Assembly: GCA_020025955.1 (NCBI GenBank)
Contig: JAHHRF010000016.1
Location: forward strand, 1 to 36,252
DNA: 36,252 bases
DNA from: Sutterella sp.
Lineage (GTDB): Bacteria > Pseudomonadota > Gammaproteobacteria > Burkholderiales > Burkholderiaceae_F
Direction of reading: 5' to 3'
Below, in pieces: positions 23,788 to 32,491 of this stretch. Every line of letters starts with the position of its first letter. The stretch's first letter is position 1. A program made the position numbers and the translations under genes. The notes under the pieces were generated by a model that was given only the letters and a program-made list of their open reading frames with translations, did no database searches and was not told the DNA's origin.

Positions 23788-24584
23788 TGGGAACCGTAAA
23801 GTGCGATGACCGCGTCGACGACGGGCTCTTCGCTTTTCAGTGGCGACGCCTCAAGACGGGCTTTCTTTGGGTGATCTTTGGGCTTGGGGGCTTAGCGCTT
23901 ACCTTTACGGTTTTTCCGTGGGTGCGACTCGCTCACGCTGACCCCGAGCGCCGTGCCTTAGCGGCACGCCGTTGGATTCAACGAACGTTTCGTGGCTTTA
24001 TGTGGTTGGCGCGTACATTGAACGTCGCCGACTTGGACGCGAGCGCTGTGCGGGGGCTCCAAGGCGTGAAGGGCGCCATCATTGTGGCCAATCACCCGAC
24101 GATTTTGGATTACGTCATGATCGCTTCGGAATTGCCCGAGATGGACTGCGTGGTGAAGGCGGACTTAAAAAAGAACCCGTTTTTGCGCGGTCCAGTGCTC
24201 TCCGCGGATTACCTTTTTAACGATGCGGCGGAAGCCATTCTCGACGAGGTTCAGGGGCGACTCAAAAAGGGGCATAATATTTTAATTTTCCCCGAGGGCA
24301 CCCGAACGGTGCCGGGCTCACCTTTGAAGTTACAACGTGGGGTTGCGCATTTAGCCTTGCGACTCAACTGCCCCATCGAAGTCCTCCATATACAAGCGAG
24401 TGACCGTTGGCTGGATAAGTCGAGTCAGTGGTACGAAATCCCGAAGCGCCGTCCCAGTATTACGATTGGGCGCGGGCCACGCTTGGTGCCAGCGGACTAC
24501 GTGCGAGACACCGATAGTGGGTATTCGCTCTCGAGTCGACGCTTAACCCGAGCTCTAACAGAACAATTACAAACTCAACCTTAA
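23787..24584 (+). CDS. apeD: 1-acylglycerol-3-phosphate acyltransferase-like protein
   Basis: 265 residues from the ATG at 23787 (TAATG overlap, GGAG nine bases upstream). It has one N-terminal membrane segment (about 22-46), the acyltransferase motif NHPTILD (HX4D) and FPEGTRTVPGSP. PlsC-type enzymes move acyl groups to lipid hydroxyls; here it probably attaches the polyene or an anchoring acyl chain. Eighteen bases separate it from the ACP gene. Confidence 0.88.
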   Translation: MGTVKCDDRVDDGLFAFQWRRLKTGFLWVIFGLGGLALTFTVFPWVRLAHADPERRALAARRWIQRTFRGFMWLARTLNVADLDASAVRGLQGVKGAIIVANHPTILDYVMIASELPEMDCVVKADLKKNPFLRGPVLSADYLFNDAAEAILDEVQGRLKKGHNILIFPEGTRTVPGSPLKLQRGVAHLALRLNCPIEVLHIQASDRWLDKSSQWYEIPKRRPSITIGRGPRLVPADYVRDTDSGYSLSSRRLTRALTEQLQTQP

Positions 24585-24602
24585 AAAATTACGGAAACTG
24601 TC

Positions 24603-24866
24603 ATGGAAAATCTTGAACACGAGATTAAAGCGCTCATCATCGAGTCTTTGAATTTAGAAGACATGAGCCCTGAAGAGATCGATACCGATGCCCCCTTGTT
24701 TGGGGAAGGGTTAGGGCTCGACTCCATTGATGCGCTCGAATTGGGTTTAGCCATTAAGACGCGCTTCAATGTGAAGTTGGCCGGTCCCTCGGACGAAGTG
24801 AAGGCTCACTTCAAGAGCGTGGCCACCCTTGCCCAATTTATCCGTGAGAATCAACCCAAGGAATAA
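24603..24866 (+). CDS. apeE: Acyl carrier protein 1 of the APE cluster
   Basis: 87 residues, acidic, helical. The phosphopantetheine Ser is in GLDSIDALEL near residue 41. One of two carrier proteins holding the growing polyene. It lies four bases before the second carrier gene. Confidence 0.92.
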   Translation: MENLEHEIKALIIESLNLEDMSPEEIDTDAPLFGEGLGLDSIDALELGLAIKTRFNVKLAGPSDEVKAHFKSVATLAQFIRENQPKE

Positions 24867-24870
24867 GACG

Positions 24871-25134
24871 ATGAAAAACTACACGCAAGCCGAAATGCTC
24901 ACGGAAATCCAGAAGTTGATGGAAGAGCTTTTCGAAATTAACCCCGACGACGTGACCTTAGAGACGAAGTTGGTCGAAGACTTGGATTTGGACAGCATTG
25001 ATGCGGTGGACATGATCGTGCACTTGCAGAACATGGTGGGGGCGCGTATTAAGCCCGAAGACTTCAAGGCGGTTCGTACGGTGGGTGACGTGATTGACGT
25101 CCTCACGGCCTTGGTGGAAAAAGAAAACGCCTAA
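24871..25134 (+). CDS. apeF: Acyl carrier protein 2 of the APE cluster
   Basis: 87 residues from the ATG at 24871; a start further upstream would overlap the first carrier gene and adds nothing conserved. The attachment Ser lies in DLDSIDAVDM near residue 40. Ends in TAATG overlapping the next start. Confidence 0.92.
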   Translation: MKNYTQAEMLTEIQKLMEELFEINPDDVTLETKLVEDLDLDSIDAVDMIVHLQNMVGARIKPEDFKAVRTVGDVIDVLTALVEKENA

Positions 25135-25742
25135 TGCACCGCTCGGTTAATGAACGGGGGGAGGTCACCGCTGACCGCCCCTCACTCATCCAACGAGGGC
25201 TGGGGTGGCTGTGTGCCCTCTGGCCCTTAGGTCTATTAGGGGCGCTCCATACGGGCTTCTTTCATGAAGCGGTTTGGGTGCTCGCCGTCCTTTTAATCGC
25301 ACGGGGGCTCTTAGGGCTTAAAGCCCCCTGGCGCGACGCCTGGCGTGAGCGTTTGTTAGGCGTTTTGGGGCTCGTCGTTGCGCTGGAAGACGTGGTGTTC
25401 GCGTCGTCCGTTACGGTGCTCTACTACCCCGTGATCGTCAATAGCGTCCTGCTCTTTTATTTTGGCGGGAGCCTGTGGGCCCGAGAAACACTCGTTGAGC
25501 GGTTTGCGCGCTTGATGCACAAAGGCCCTGAGCCCTTCCCTGAGGACGCCGTTCGCTATACGCGCCGCGTGACCCAGGTCTGGTGTGCGTTTTTTCTTTT
25601 CAATGGCGCGGTGGCGCTCTTTACTGTGCTCAACGGGGACATGACCCTCTGGGCACTCTATAACGGCCTCGTGAGCTACCTCTTGATGGGGGGCTTAGCA
25701 GGCTCTGAATATCTTTACCGTAAGTGGGTGTTACATGTTTAA
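25134..25742 (+). CDS. apeG: APE cluster membrane protein (COG4648-like)
   Basis: 202 residues with about five or six hydrophobic segments (around 25-43, 45-62, 72-92, 95-112, 148-168, 172-190). Position between the carrier proteins and the AMP ligase, and overall character, match the small conserved integral membrane protein of APE clusters. Biochemical role is unknown. It overlaps the carrier gene by one base and the ligase gene by eight. Confidence 0.8.
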   Translation: MHRSVNERGEVTADRPSLIQRGLGWLCALWPLGLLGALHTGFFHEAVWVLAVLLIARGLLGLKAPWRDAWRERLLGVLGLVVALEDVVFASSVTVLYYPVIVNSVLLFYFGGSLWARETLVERFARLMHKGPEPFPEDAVRYTRRVTQVWCAFFLFNGAVALFTVLNGDMTLWALYNGLVSYLLMGGLAGSEYLYRKWVLHV

Positions 25743-27057
25743 GCCGATGGGTTTAGCCACCTGGCTCGATACTTCGCGCGATGACGAGGTGGTCCTTCGT
25801 CATCCCCTGAAACGCATTCGTGATTTACGTGAGCGTGCCACGCAGTACTATGCGGGCATTAAAGCCTATCCGGACGCCGTTTCTCGTCTTGCGTTGGACG
25901 CGGACAATGCCTACGAATTAACGGCGCAGCTCTTGGCCATTCTGGCCGCCAACGCCACCCCCATTTTGTTTGCCGACCATACGGTGGGCTGGGAAAAGTT
26001 CAAAGACACCTATGACGCGGTATTGAGCCCCGAGGGTGGAAAAACCTTTCCGCGCCCGGTGATTGGGCCAGAAGATACGCCTGCGTCCCCCAACTTTTCT
26101 GGGGTTGATTCGTCGCAAGTCGTGCGTCTCTACACGTCGGGCTCCACGGGGGACTCCAAGGCCGTTAACAAAACCGTGGCGCAATTGGATGCGGAAGGTC
26201 GTATTACGGGGGCGCTCTTTGGGAAAACGCTCAAAAATATTGAAGGCTTAACGGTGCTCTCCACGGTGGATGCGCATCACCTCTATGGGCTCACGTTTAA
26301 TGTGTGGATGCCGATGAGCTGTGGCTTGCCCATTGCCCTGGAGCGCGTGCGTTTCCCTGAAAATTTAAGTGACACGGCGGGTCCCATTGCGTTGATGACG
26401 ACGCCCACCTTCTTGCGCCATTTGGATCCAGAGTTGGCGGTGCCCGACCTTCGCTTTGTGTTGTCGGCCGCGGGGAAACTCGAGCCCACCGATGTCAAAG
26501 GCCTCTTTGACTGGAGTGGGGCGGTTGTAAACGAAATCTACGGAAGTACCGAGACGGGGGCGATTGCTTCGCGTGAGCACACGGAAGGGTTGTTGAACAC
26601 CGTGTGGACGCTGGTCCCCGAGACCACGCTCGAAGAAGAGCCAGAGGGCTGGCGCTTGACGGGGCCCTTGGTCGAAGGGGGAAGCCGCTTACTGGACGAC
26701 AACTTAAAAACGTTGGATGCCACCCACTTTGAACTCATCGGTCGCAAAGACCGTATCGCCAAGATTGGCGAAGTGCGTATTAGCCTCACCGAAATTGAGC
26801 GCGTCATTGAAGCCCAGTATGGTTTTGAAGTACGTGCCATGGTGGTAAAGCAAAAAGGGCGTGACGCCATTGGGGTGGTAGTCAACGGGGAAAAGAGCCC
26901 CACCTATGACGACACCCAAACGCAAGCCTATCGCCAAGGGTTGGTGAACTTTTTAGAACCCTTAGCGTTGCCCCGCTTCTGGCGCTATGTGGAAACGTGG
27001 CCCGTGAATGCGCAGGGCAAGATTTCCGTTCCTGTTTTACAGAGTTTGTTTGTATGA
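25735..27057 (+). CDS. apeH: AMP-dependent acyl/aryl-ACP ligase
   Basis: Activates the aromatic starter acid (4-hydroxybenzoate-like in studied APE) and loads it on a carrier protein. 440 residues: phosphate loop YTSGSTGDSK at 133-142, EIYGSTETGA near 264-273, an RKDRIAKIGEVRISL hinge, and the C-terminal Lys in NAQGKISV. It overlaps the dehydratase gene by four bases (ATGA). No chorismate lyase or ammonia lyase is in the cluster, so the starter must come from elsewhere. Confidence 0.93.
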   Translation: MFKPMGLATWLDTSRDDEVVLRHPLKRIRDLRERATQYYAGIKAYPDAVSRLALDADNAYELTAQLLAILAANATPILFADHTVGWEKFKDTYDAVLSPEGGKTFPRPVIGPEDTPASPNFSGVDSSQVVRLYTSGSTGDSKAVNKTVAQLDAEGRITGALFGKTLKNIEGLTVLSTVDAHHLYGLTFNVWMPMSCGLPIALERVRFPENLSDTAGPIALMTTPTFLRHLDPELAVPDLRFVLSAAGKLEPTDVKGLFDWSGAVVNEIYGSTETGAIASREHTEGLLNTVWTLVPETTLEEEPEGWRLTGPLVEGGSRLLDDNLKTLDATHFELIGRKDRIAKIGEVRISLTEIERVIEAQYGFEVRAMVVKQKGRDAIGVVVNGEKSPTYDDTQTQAYRQGLVNFLEPLALPRFWRYVETWPVNAQGKISVPVLQSLFV

Positions 27058-27434
27058 AAACCTCTTTTGAGCGTTGGGTTAAGGTAGGTGCGATGAGCGC
27101 CACCGAATGTCGAGCGACGGTGACGTTGCCCGCTGAATTGCCTGAGTTTGTGGGGCACTTTGAAGAAAAGGCGGTGCTCCCTGGCGTCGTGCAACTCGCT
27201 TGGGTACGCTTTTTAGCGAGCCACTGGGCGGAAACGGCGTTAGTGCTCCAGTCGATTGGTCAAATGAAATTTACCCACCCGTTAACGATTGGGGACGAGG
27301 TCTCGATCGCCCTTCAAAAGGACGAAGGCGATTGGGTGCCCGGTCTCAAACAAACGCTTCGCTTTACTTACACGATTCACCGTGAAACGGGCGACATCGT
27401 GGCGAGCCAAGGACGAATTAGCTTATGTGCGTAA
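27054..27434 (+). CDS. apeI: Hotdog-fold 3-hydroxyacyl-ACP dehydratase
   Basis: 126 residues. Catalytic-type His35 in FVGHFEEKAVLPGVV and LPGV at 42-45 mark a FabZ/FabA-like fold. One of two dehydratases that make each trans double bond. Start is fixed by the ATGA overlap with the ligase; an upstream start would run far into the ligase gene. Confidence 0.87.
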   Translation: MKTSFERWVKVGAMSATECRATVTLPAELPEFVGHFEEKAVLPGVVQLAWVRFLASHWAETALVLQSIGQMKFTHPLTIGDEVSIALQKDEGDWVPGLKQTLRFTYTIHRETGDIVASQGRISLCA

Positions 27435-28198
27435 AGCCCTTTAATCCCATTATTGTGATCCCCTGCTACAACCACGGTTCGACCTTGGCGGCGGAGTTAG
27501 ACGCCTTGGCGGCGTTGGCGTTGCCCTGCGTTATCGTGGACGATGGGTCCAATCCCGAGACCGCCCAAGAAATCAATCGCTTAAGCGACGTTTACGATTG
27601 GGTGAGCGCTGTGCACCGCGATAAAAATGGCGGGAAGGGCGCAGCCGTGATGACGGGGCTTCGTTGGGCACTGGAGCACGGCTACACCCATGCGCTTCAG
27701 ATTGATGCGGATGGGCAGCACGATATTGCGGACGCTAAAAAACTTTTAGCGATGAGTGAAGAGACGCCCGACGCTCTGATTTCGGGGCAACCCGTCTATG
27801 ACGAGACGGTGCCCAAAGGGCGCTTGATTGGTCGCTACTTTACGCATGTCTGGGTCTGGATTGAGACCTTGAGTTTTGAAATCAAAGATAGCCTTTGCGG
27901 GTTCCGCGTGTACCCCTTGGCGGACACGTGCGAGATTATTCGTCGTGCGCGCCCGGGCAAGCGCATGGACTTTGATCCCGAAATCATGGTGCGCCTCTTC
28001 TGGCAAGGGGTGGACGTACGCTTTTTGCCCACCCGCGTGATCTATCCCGAAAATGGGATTTCGCACTTTCGAATGGGCAAAGACAATCTGCTCCTTTCTC
28101 TCATGCACACGCGCTTGGTGTTGGTCTCCCCCTTATATTGGCCCGCCCGCCTTTTACGCTTGACCCGCAACCTTCGTCGCGGAGGCGTTCGTCGATGA
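27425..28198 (+). CDS. apeJ: Glycosyltransferase family 2
   Basis: 257 residues with GT2 motifs VIVDDGSNPET (near 37-47) and the metal-binding DADGQHD near 99-105; further KDSLCGFRVYP, as in dolichol-phosphate mannosyltransferase-like enzymes. There is no strong membrane anchor. It corresponds to the N-terminal half of the fused glycosyltransferase/acyltransferase of E. coli-type APE clusters. It overlaps the dehydratase gene by ten bases and the acyltransferase by four. Confidence 0.88.
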   Translation: MCVKPFNPIIVIPCYNHGSTLAAELDALAALALPCVIVDDGSNPETAQEINRLSDVYDWVSAVHRDKNGGKGAAVMTGLRWALEHGYTHALQIDADGQHDIADAKKLLAMSEETPDALISGQPVYDETVPKGRLIGRYFTHVWVWIETLSFEIKDSLCGFRVYPLADTCEIIRRARPGKRMDFDPEIMVRLFWQGVDVRFLPTRVIYPENGISHFRMGKDNLLLSLMHTRLVLVSPLYWPARLLRLTRNLRRGGVRR

Positions 28199-29166
28199 GT
28201 GACGTGCACTGGTCCCGCCAAGAAGAGCGTAAGAGCCTCACGGGGATTTTAGGTTTCAAAATCCTTTGGGCGCTCTATTGCCTTGGGGGGCGACCCTTGT
28301 TTACCGCGGCGCTTCTCCCGGTGATCCTCGTCTTTTGGTTGACGGGGAAAACGCAGCGACAGGCCGTAGAAGGGTTTCTCACGCGTATGGAGCGAGAACG
28401 CAAAAAAGCGGGGATGGCACCGTCGGGTACAACCTCCTTTGAGGTGTTCTTTTCCTTTGCACAGAGCATTCTGGAAAAGATGGTGGCGTGGCGCTCCGGC
28501 TTAAAGTGGAACGAGCACGTCGTCTACGGGGACGAGGAAACGCCCAAGCTCCTCATCCGCTTAGCCCAAGCTCCACGGGGTACGCTCGTGCTTGCCTCCC
28601 ACTTAGGGGTGGCGGAAGCCTCCCGCGCACTCTCCGAGACGCAATTTAAAAAGACGGTCAATGTGTTGATGTTTGACCGTCATGCGCCTCGATTCAAGCG
28701 CATGATGGACGAGGTGGCGCCTGAGGCGAGCCAACACATCTGGGCCGTGGACGAGCTCGGGCTGGATACGGCAGAGCGCCTTCGCGAAGCGATTGATGCG
28801 GGCGACTGGGTGGCGATTGCCGCTGACAGAACGCCTTTGGGGGAGCTCGATGATAAACGCACCGTGGCGGTGCCCTTTATGGGGGACGACGCACGCTTCC
28901 CGGTGGGTCCCTTTGTTTTGGCCAACCTTTTGAAGTGCCACGTGATTACGATTTTTGCCTTGCGTGACGCGGGCAAAATCAAAATCTTTGCGCGTGACTT
29001 TGCGCCTGAGGTGGCGTTAGGGCGTCGACAAGAACGCCCCGAACGCTTAAAGGCGTACGTTGGGCAGTATGCGCAAACGCTTGAGCACTTTGCCATGCAC
29101 TACCCCTTGAATTGGTTTAATTTTTACGATTACTGGGCTCGCCCTAACTCAAAGAAGGACGTTTGA
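28195..29166 (+). CDS. LpxL-like lipid acyltransferase, separate from the glycosyltransferase
   Basis: 323 residues from the ATG at 28195 (ATGA overlap with the glycosyltransferase). One membrane segment near 38-58, HX4E acyltransferase motif in LASHLGVAEA, AADRTPLGE and FPVGPFVLANL: features of lipid A late acyltransferases. It matches the C-terminal half of the fused ApeJ, so here the two halves are separate genes. Likely attaches an acyl chain to the APE lipid anchor. Confidence 0.88.
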   Translation: MSDVHWSRQEERKSLTGILGFKILWALYCLGGRPLFTAALLPVILVFWLTGKTQRQAVEGFLTRMERERKKAGMAPSGTTSFEVFFSFAQSILEKMVAWRSGLKWNEHVVYGDEETPKLLIRLAQAPRGTLVLASHLGVAEASRALSETQFKKTVNVLMFDRHAPRFKRMMDEVAPEASQHIWAVDELGLDTAERLREAIDAGDWVAIAADRTPLGELDDKRTVAVPFMGDDARFPVGPFVLANLLKCHVITIFALRDAGKIKIFARDFAPEVALGRRQERPERLKAYVGQYAQTLEHFAMHYPLNWFNFYDYWARPNSKKDV

Positions 29167-29594
29167 TGACGGAAAAGACCCTTCCCTCGGTGACGATTGA
29201 GATCATCCCGAGCTTTCATGATGCGGACCCCATGAACGTGGTCTGGCATGGCAATTATTCGCGCTACTTTGAACGCGCTCGTGAAGCGCTCTTTCGTGCG
29301 TTTGAGTATGGCTATGCGGAGATGGCAGCCTCGGGCTACCTCTACCCCATCGTGAATTTAGAAATCAAGTACCGTCGTCCCGCCAAGGTGGAAACGCCGA
29401 TTTTGGTCACCGCGACGCTCAAAGAATTCGAAAACCGTGTGGTCGTGGACTACACCTTGAAAGATAAAGCCACAGGCACGCGCCTCACCACAGGGCGCAC
29501 GGTGCAGTTGCCCGTTTTAGCCGAAACGGGGGAAGCCCAATTGGTGGCGCCCAAGATCCTCTTTGATAAATTAGGAGTGACCTACCCATGGTAG
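29166..29594 (+). CDS. apeK: 4-hydroxybenzoyl-CoA thioesterase-like enzyme
   Basis: 142 residues, hotdog fold. The motif FHDADPMNVVWHGNYSRYFE holds the catalytic Asp of this family, and NLEIKYRRPAKVE follows. In APE pathways it probably frees stalled or finished acyl chains from the carrier protein. The ATG overlaps the previous stop by one base (TGATG). Confidence 0.9.
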   Translation: MTEKTLPSVTIEIIPSFHDADPMNVVWHGNYSRYFERAREALFRAFEYGYAEMAASGYLYPIVNLEIKYRRPAKVETPILVTATLKEFENRVVVDYTLKDKATGTRLTTGRTVQLPVLAETGEAQLVAPKILFDKLGVTYPW

Positions 29595-30184
29595 TGCGTA
29601 GAAAATGGCGCGCGTGGGTGACGGGGCTCTTTACGCTGGTGGGATTCACCTTGTCGCAGAGCGCTTCTGGCTGGACCTTGAGTGAAGTCGAAGCCGTCTT
29701 AATGGAACCCACCCAGTACACAGTGACGCGCGAGTACTCGGAAGTGCGATGGCTCGCGAAGGATGCCCTCTCGTTAAAGAGCGAAGGGGAACTTACGATT
29801 ACGCCCGAGGGGACGCTCACCTGGGCGCAAACGGAACCCTTTCGTCAGACGCTCACCTTTACGGAGACCGCGTTAACGCTTCAAGTGGAGGACGACCCCG
29901 CGGAAACCATCCAGAAGGCCACCCACCCGGAAGCCTTTGTGTTGGTCGACTTTATGCGCTCTTTGATGGGTGGCAACTTAAAGGCCGTTGAGGCGACGTT
30001 TGAGGTGGCGCTCACGGACAAAGCAGGGGCTTGGGTGCTCACTTTAACGCCCAAAGCCTCGGACTTACGTCGCTTTATCCAAACCGTCACCCTTCGTGGG
30101 AAAGACTCCCTCACGTTTGTTCGCTTAGCCGATCCCAAGGGAAACCTGACCACGGTCAATTTTGACCACCCCGCCGAGCCCTAA
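29588..30184 (+). CDS. apeL: LolA-like outer-membrane lipoprotein carrier
   Basis: 198 residues with an N-terminal signal (about 1-28, ending ASG). The mature part is beta-rich with short alternating strands (EGELTITPEGTLTWAQ), as in LolA, a periplasmic carrier for hydrophobic cargo. Next to the MMPL exporter it probably carries the polyene lipid across the periplasm. AGGAG lies ten bases before the start; it overlaps the thioesterase by seven bases. Confidence 0.8.
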   Translation: MVVRRKWRAWVTGLFTLVGFTLSQSASGWTLSEVEAVLMEPTQYTVTREYSEVRWLAKDALSLKSEGELTITPEGTLTWAQTEPFRQTLTFTETALTLQVEDDPAETIQKATHPEAFVLVDFMRSLMGGNLKAVEATFEVALTDKAGAWVLTLTPKASDLRRFIQTVTLRGKDSLTFVRLADPKGNLTTVNFDHPAEP

Positions 30185-30222
30185 GGCTTAAGGGATTTTT
30201 TGATTTACCGCTTTTTTAATTC

Positions 30223-32490
30223 ATGACGACGTCCTCACCCCGCCCGTTAAAAGCCCTGAGCCTCGCCCTTCTTTGGGGGGCGGTGTTGGGGTTGCTTTGC
30301 GTTTTTCTCGGGGTGCGCTTTACGAGTCAAACGATTGAAACGGACGTTTTAAAGCTTCTGCCCGCCACGCCCACGGCGCCCGTGTGGCAACGTGCGGAAA
30401 GCACCTTTTTGAAGCGACTCGACCGTCAGGTGCTGGTGGCGACCACGGCCGATACGGCGCATGCGCGACTCCTTGAAGCGCTTATTCGTAGGGAGCCCGC
30501 GGTGGAGTGGGTTGCAGGCGAAGTGACGCCGGCCACCCAAAACTATTGGGGCTACCGTCTGCGTGAAAACGCCTTGGCCCTCTTGGCGTTGGATGAGAAA
30601 ACGAATCAACTGTTGGATAACCCCGCGCGCTACGAGCGTTGGTTAAAGGCACAAGCCTATTCCCCTTTAAGTGGTGCAAGTGCCCGAGAGGTCGCGAACG
30701 ACCCCTTCCTCATGGTGCGTCGCCTTTGGATGAAGGGGGCGCCCTCCGCTTTAACGCTCAAAGACGGGTGGCTCACAGGGGACTTTGAAGGGAAAACCTG
30801 GCGCTTCATTGAGGTGACGCTCAAACCCAATACGAGCGATGAAGCCTTTGAATCCTTAGCCAACACGATTGAGCAGTACGACAGCGACCATCCGCAAATC
30901 GAGATTGCCCGACAGGGCTCACGCTTTTATTCCATCTGGGCGCAACGCCAAGCTCAACGCGATATGACAGTTCTCGGGGGCGCGAGCTTAGTGCTCTTAA
31001 CGCTCCTGCTTTGGGCGGCCTTTCGATCGTGGCGCGCCTTAGGGCTTTGCTTTATCGCGGTGGGCGCGGGGGCTGTGGCGGGGCTCTCAGCGGTCGTGGC
31101 CTTTTTTGGGACCTTGCACGCCGTGACCCTGGTGATGTGCTTGAGTTTGATTGGGTTGGCGACCGACTACACCACGTACTATTTGGCGGCCCGACAGCAT
31201 CGCACGGACCCCAAGGAATCCGCTTGGCGAACGTTAGCCCGTTTGCGACCCAGTCTGTTCCATGCGTTTTTAAGCACTTTGGTGGCGTATGCGTTACTCC
31301 TTTGGGCGCCTTTCCCGGGGCTTCGACAGCTCGCCCTCTTTGCGGTGGCAGGTTTAAGCGCGGCGTGGATGACCGTGATGGTGCTTTTTCCCTTCTTTGT
31401 GGAAGGGGTCCCCGCACGCAGCTTGCCGGCGTCTCGCTTTTGGACGGGGCTGGTGGGGCTTTGGACCCAGAAACGCCAATGGATGGCGGGAGCCGTGGCG
31501 CTCTTTAGTGTTGTAGTCGCTATTGCGCTCACGCACGTCCGCGTGGACGACGGGTTGGGGACGCTCTCTCAGGCGCCAGCCGATCTCGCGCGCGACGAAG
31601 CCGTGATTAAGGGGTTACTCAAAGAAGACTTTTCGCAAACCTGGTTAGTGGTGAAGGCCCCGACCCCCACCGCCCTCTTTAATCGGGTGGATGCCCTGCG
31701 TCCAGAACTGGACCAGTTAGTGAAAGACGGTGCCCTCCAAGGCTGGCGCGTGCCGCCCTTTGCGGGGGAACTCGCGCAAAAGAAACTCTTTGAGAAGGTT
31801 GAGGCGTTGAGCCCTGAGGTAAAGCGCCTGTGGACGGGGCTTGGGTTTTCAGTGGAGAACCCCCGCTACTTTGTCACCGACGTCTATCACTGGGTGTTAA
31901 CGCCGCAGGGGCGACTGCTTTCCCTCACCTTTGGTGCACTAGATCGGGAGTGGGCTTTGATGATCCCCGCGCGCGGGGTTAACGACTCCGCTCGCATTGG
32001 GGCGTGGGCCAAAGAAAAGGGCCTTGGCTGGGTGCACCGTCGTGCGCTTTTAGAGGCGAGCTTTGCTACCACGAGAACGCTCTTGACCACGTTGATTGCG
32101 GTGGCTTGGGGGGCGATTGCCTTGGGGTTCTTGTGGCGCTTTGGTTTGAAGCGTGGCGCCATGGCGGCGTTGAGCGTATTGCTTGCGCTCTTGAGCGCCG
32201 TCGCGGTATCGGTTCCTTTGGGGATCTCCTTGAATTTATTCAGTTTATTTGCGTTGATTCTGGTCCTGGGGATCAGTGTCGACTACGCGGTCTTTTTCTC
32301 TAGCATGATAAAATCACCCACGCCCGTTCTCTTTGCCATGGGGGTAGCCTTAGCGACCACGTTGGTGTCCCTCGGGATATTGCTTTTGAGCCAAACCCCG
32401 GCCGTTGCGAACTTCGGCTGGGTACTGACCGCTGGGGTGGTCGTGGCCTTTTTCACCGCCCCCCTTTCTCTCCTTTTCCCTCACGACTAA
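30223..32490 (+). CDS. apeM: MMPL/RND-family exporter of the APE cluster
   Basis: 755 residues, two halves of about six membrane segments each. After TM1 (about 10-30) comes a periplasmic loop to about 240; a second loop runs from about 430 to 610. Conserved GLATDYTTYYLAAR and GISVDYAVFFSS are the matched TM4-type motifs of the two halves. It should flip or export the APE lipid. The gap of 38 bp to apeL is the largest inside the operon, and no convincing ribosome site stands before its ATG. Confidence 0.92.
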   Translation: MTTSSPRPLKALSLALLWGAVLGLLCVFLGVRFTSQTIETDVLKLLPATPTAPVWQRAESTFLKRLDRQVLVATTADTAHARLLEALIRREPAVEWVAGEVTPATQNYWGYRLRENALALLALDEKTNQLLDNPARYERWLKAQAYSPLSGASAREVANDPFLMVRRLWMKGAPSALTLKDGWLTGDFEGKTWRFIEVTLKPNTSDEAFESLANTIEQYDSDHPQIEIARQGSRFYSIWAQRQAQRDMTVLGGASLVLLTLLLWAAFRSWRALGLCFIAVGAGAVAGLSAVVAFFGTLHAVTLVMCLSLIGLATDYTTYYLAARQHRTDPKESAWRTLARLRPSLFHAFLSTLVAYALLLWAPFPGLRQLALFAVAGLSAAWMTVMVLFPFFVEGVPARSLPASRFWTGLVGLWTQKRQWMAGAVALFSVVVAIALTHVRVDDGLGTLSQAPADLARDEAVIKGLLKEDFSQTWLVVKAPTPTALFNRVDALRPELDQLVKDGALQGWRVPPFAGELAQKKLFEKVEALSPEVKRLWTGLGFSVENPRYFVTDVYHWVLTPQGRLLSLTFGALDREWALMIPARGVNDSARIGAWAKEKGLGWVHRRALLEASFATTRTLLTTLIAVAWGAIALGFLWRFGLKRGAMAALSVLLALLSAVAVSVPLGISLNLFSLFALILVLGISVDYAVFFSSMIKSPTPVLFAMGVALATTLVSLGILLLSQTPAVANFGWVLTAGVVVAFFTAPLSLLFPHD

Positions 32491-32491
32491 T

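Noticed and set aside
31011..31508. 165-codon frame within the exporter gene
   Set aside because: It is a shifted reading of GC-rich exporter sequence; the exporter frame shows membrane segments and MMPL motifs.
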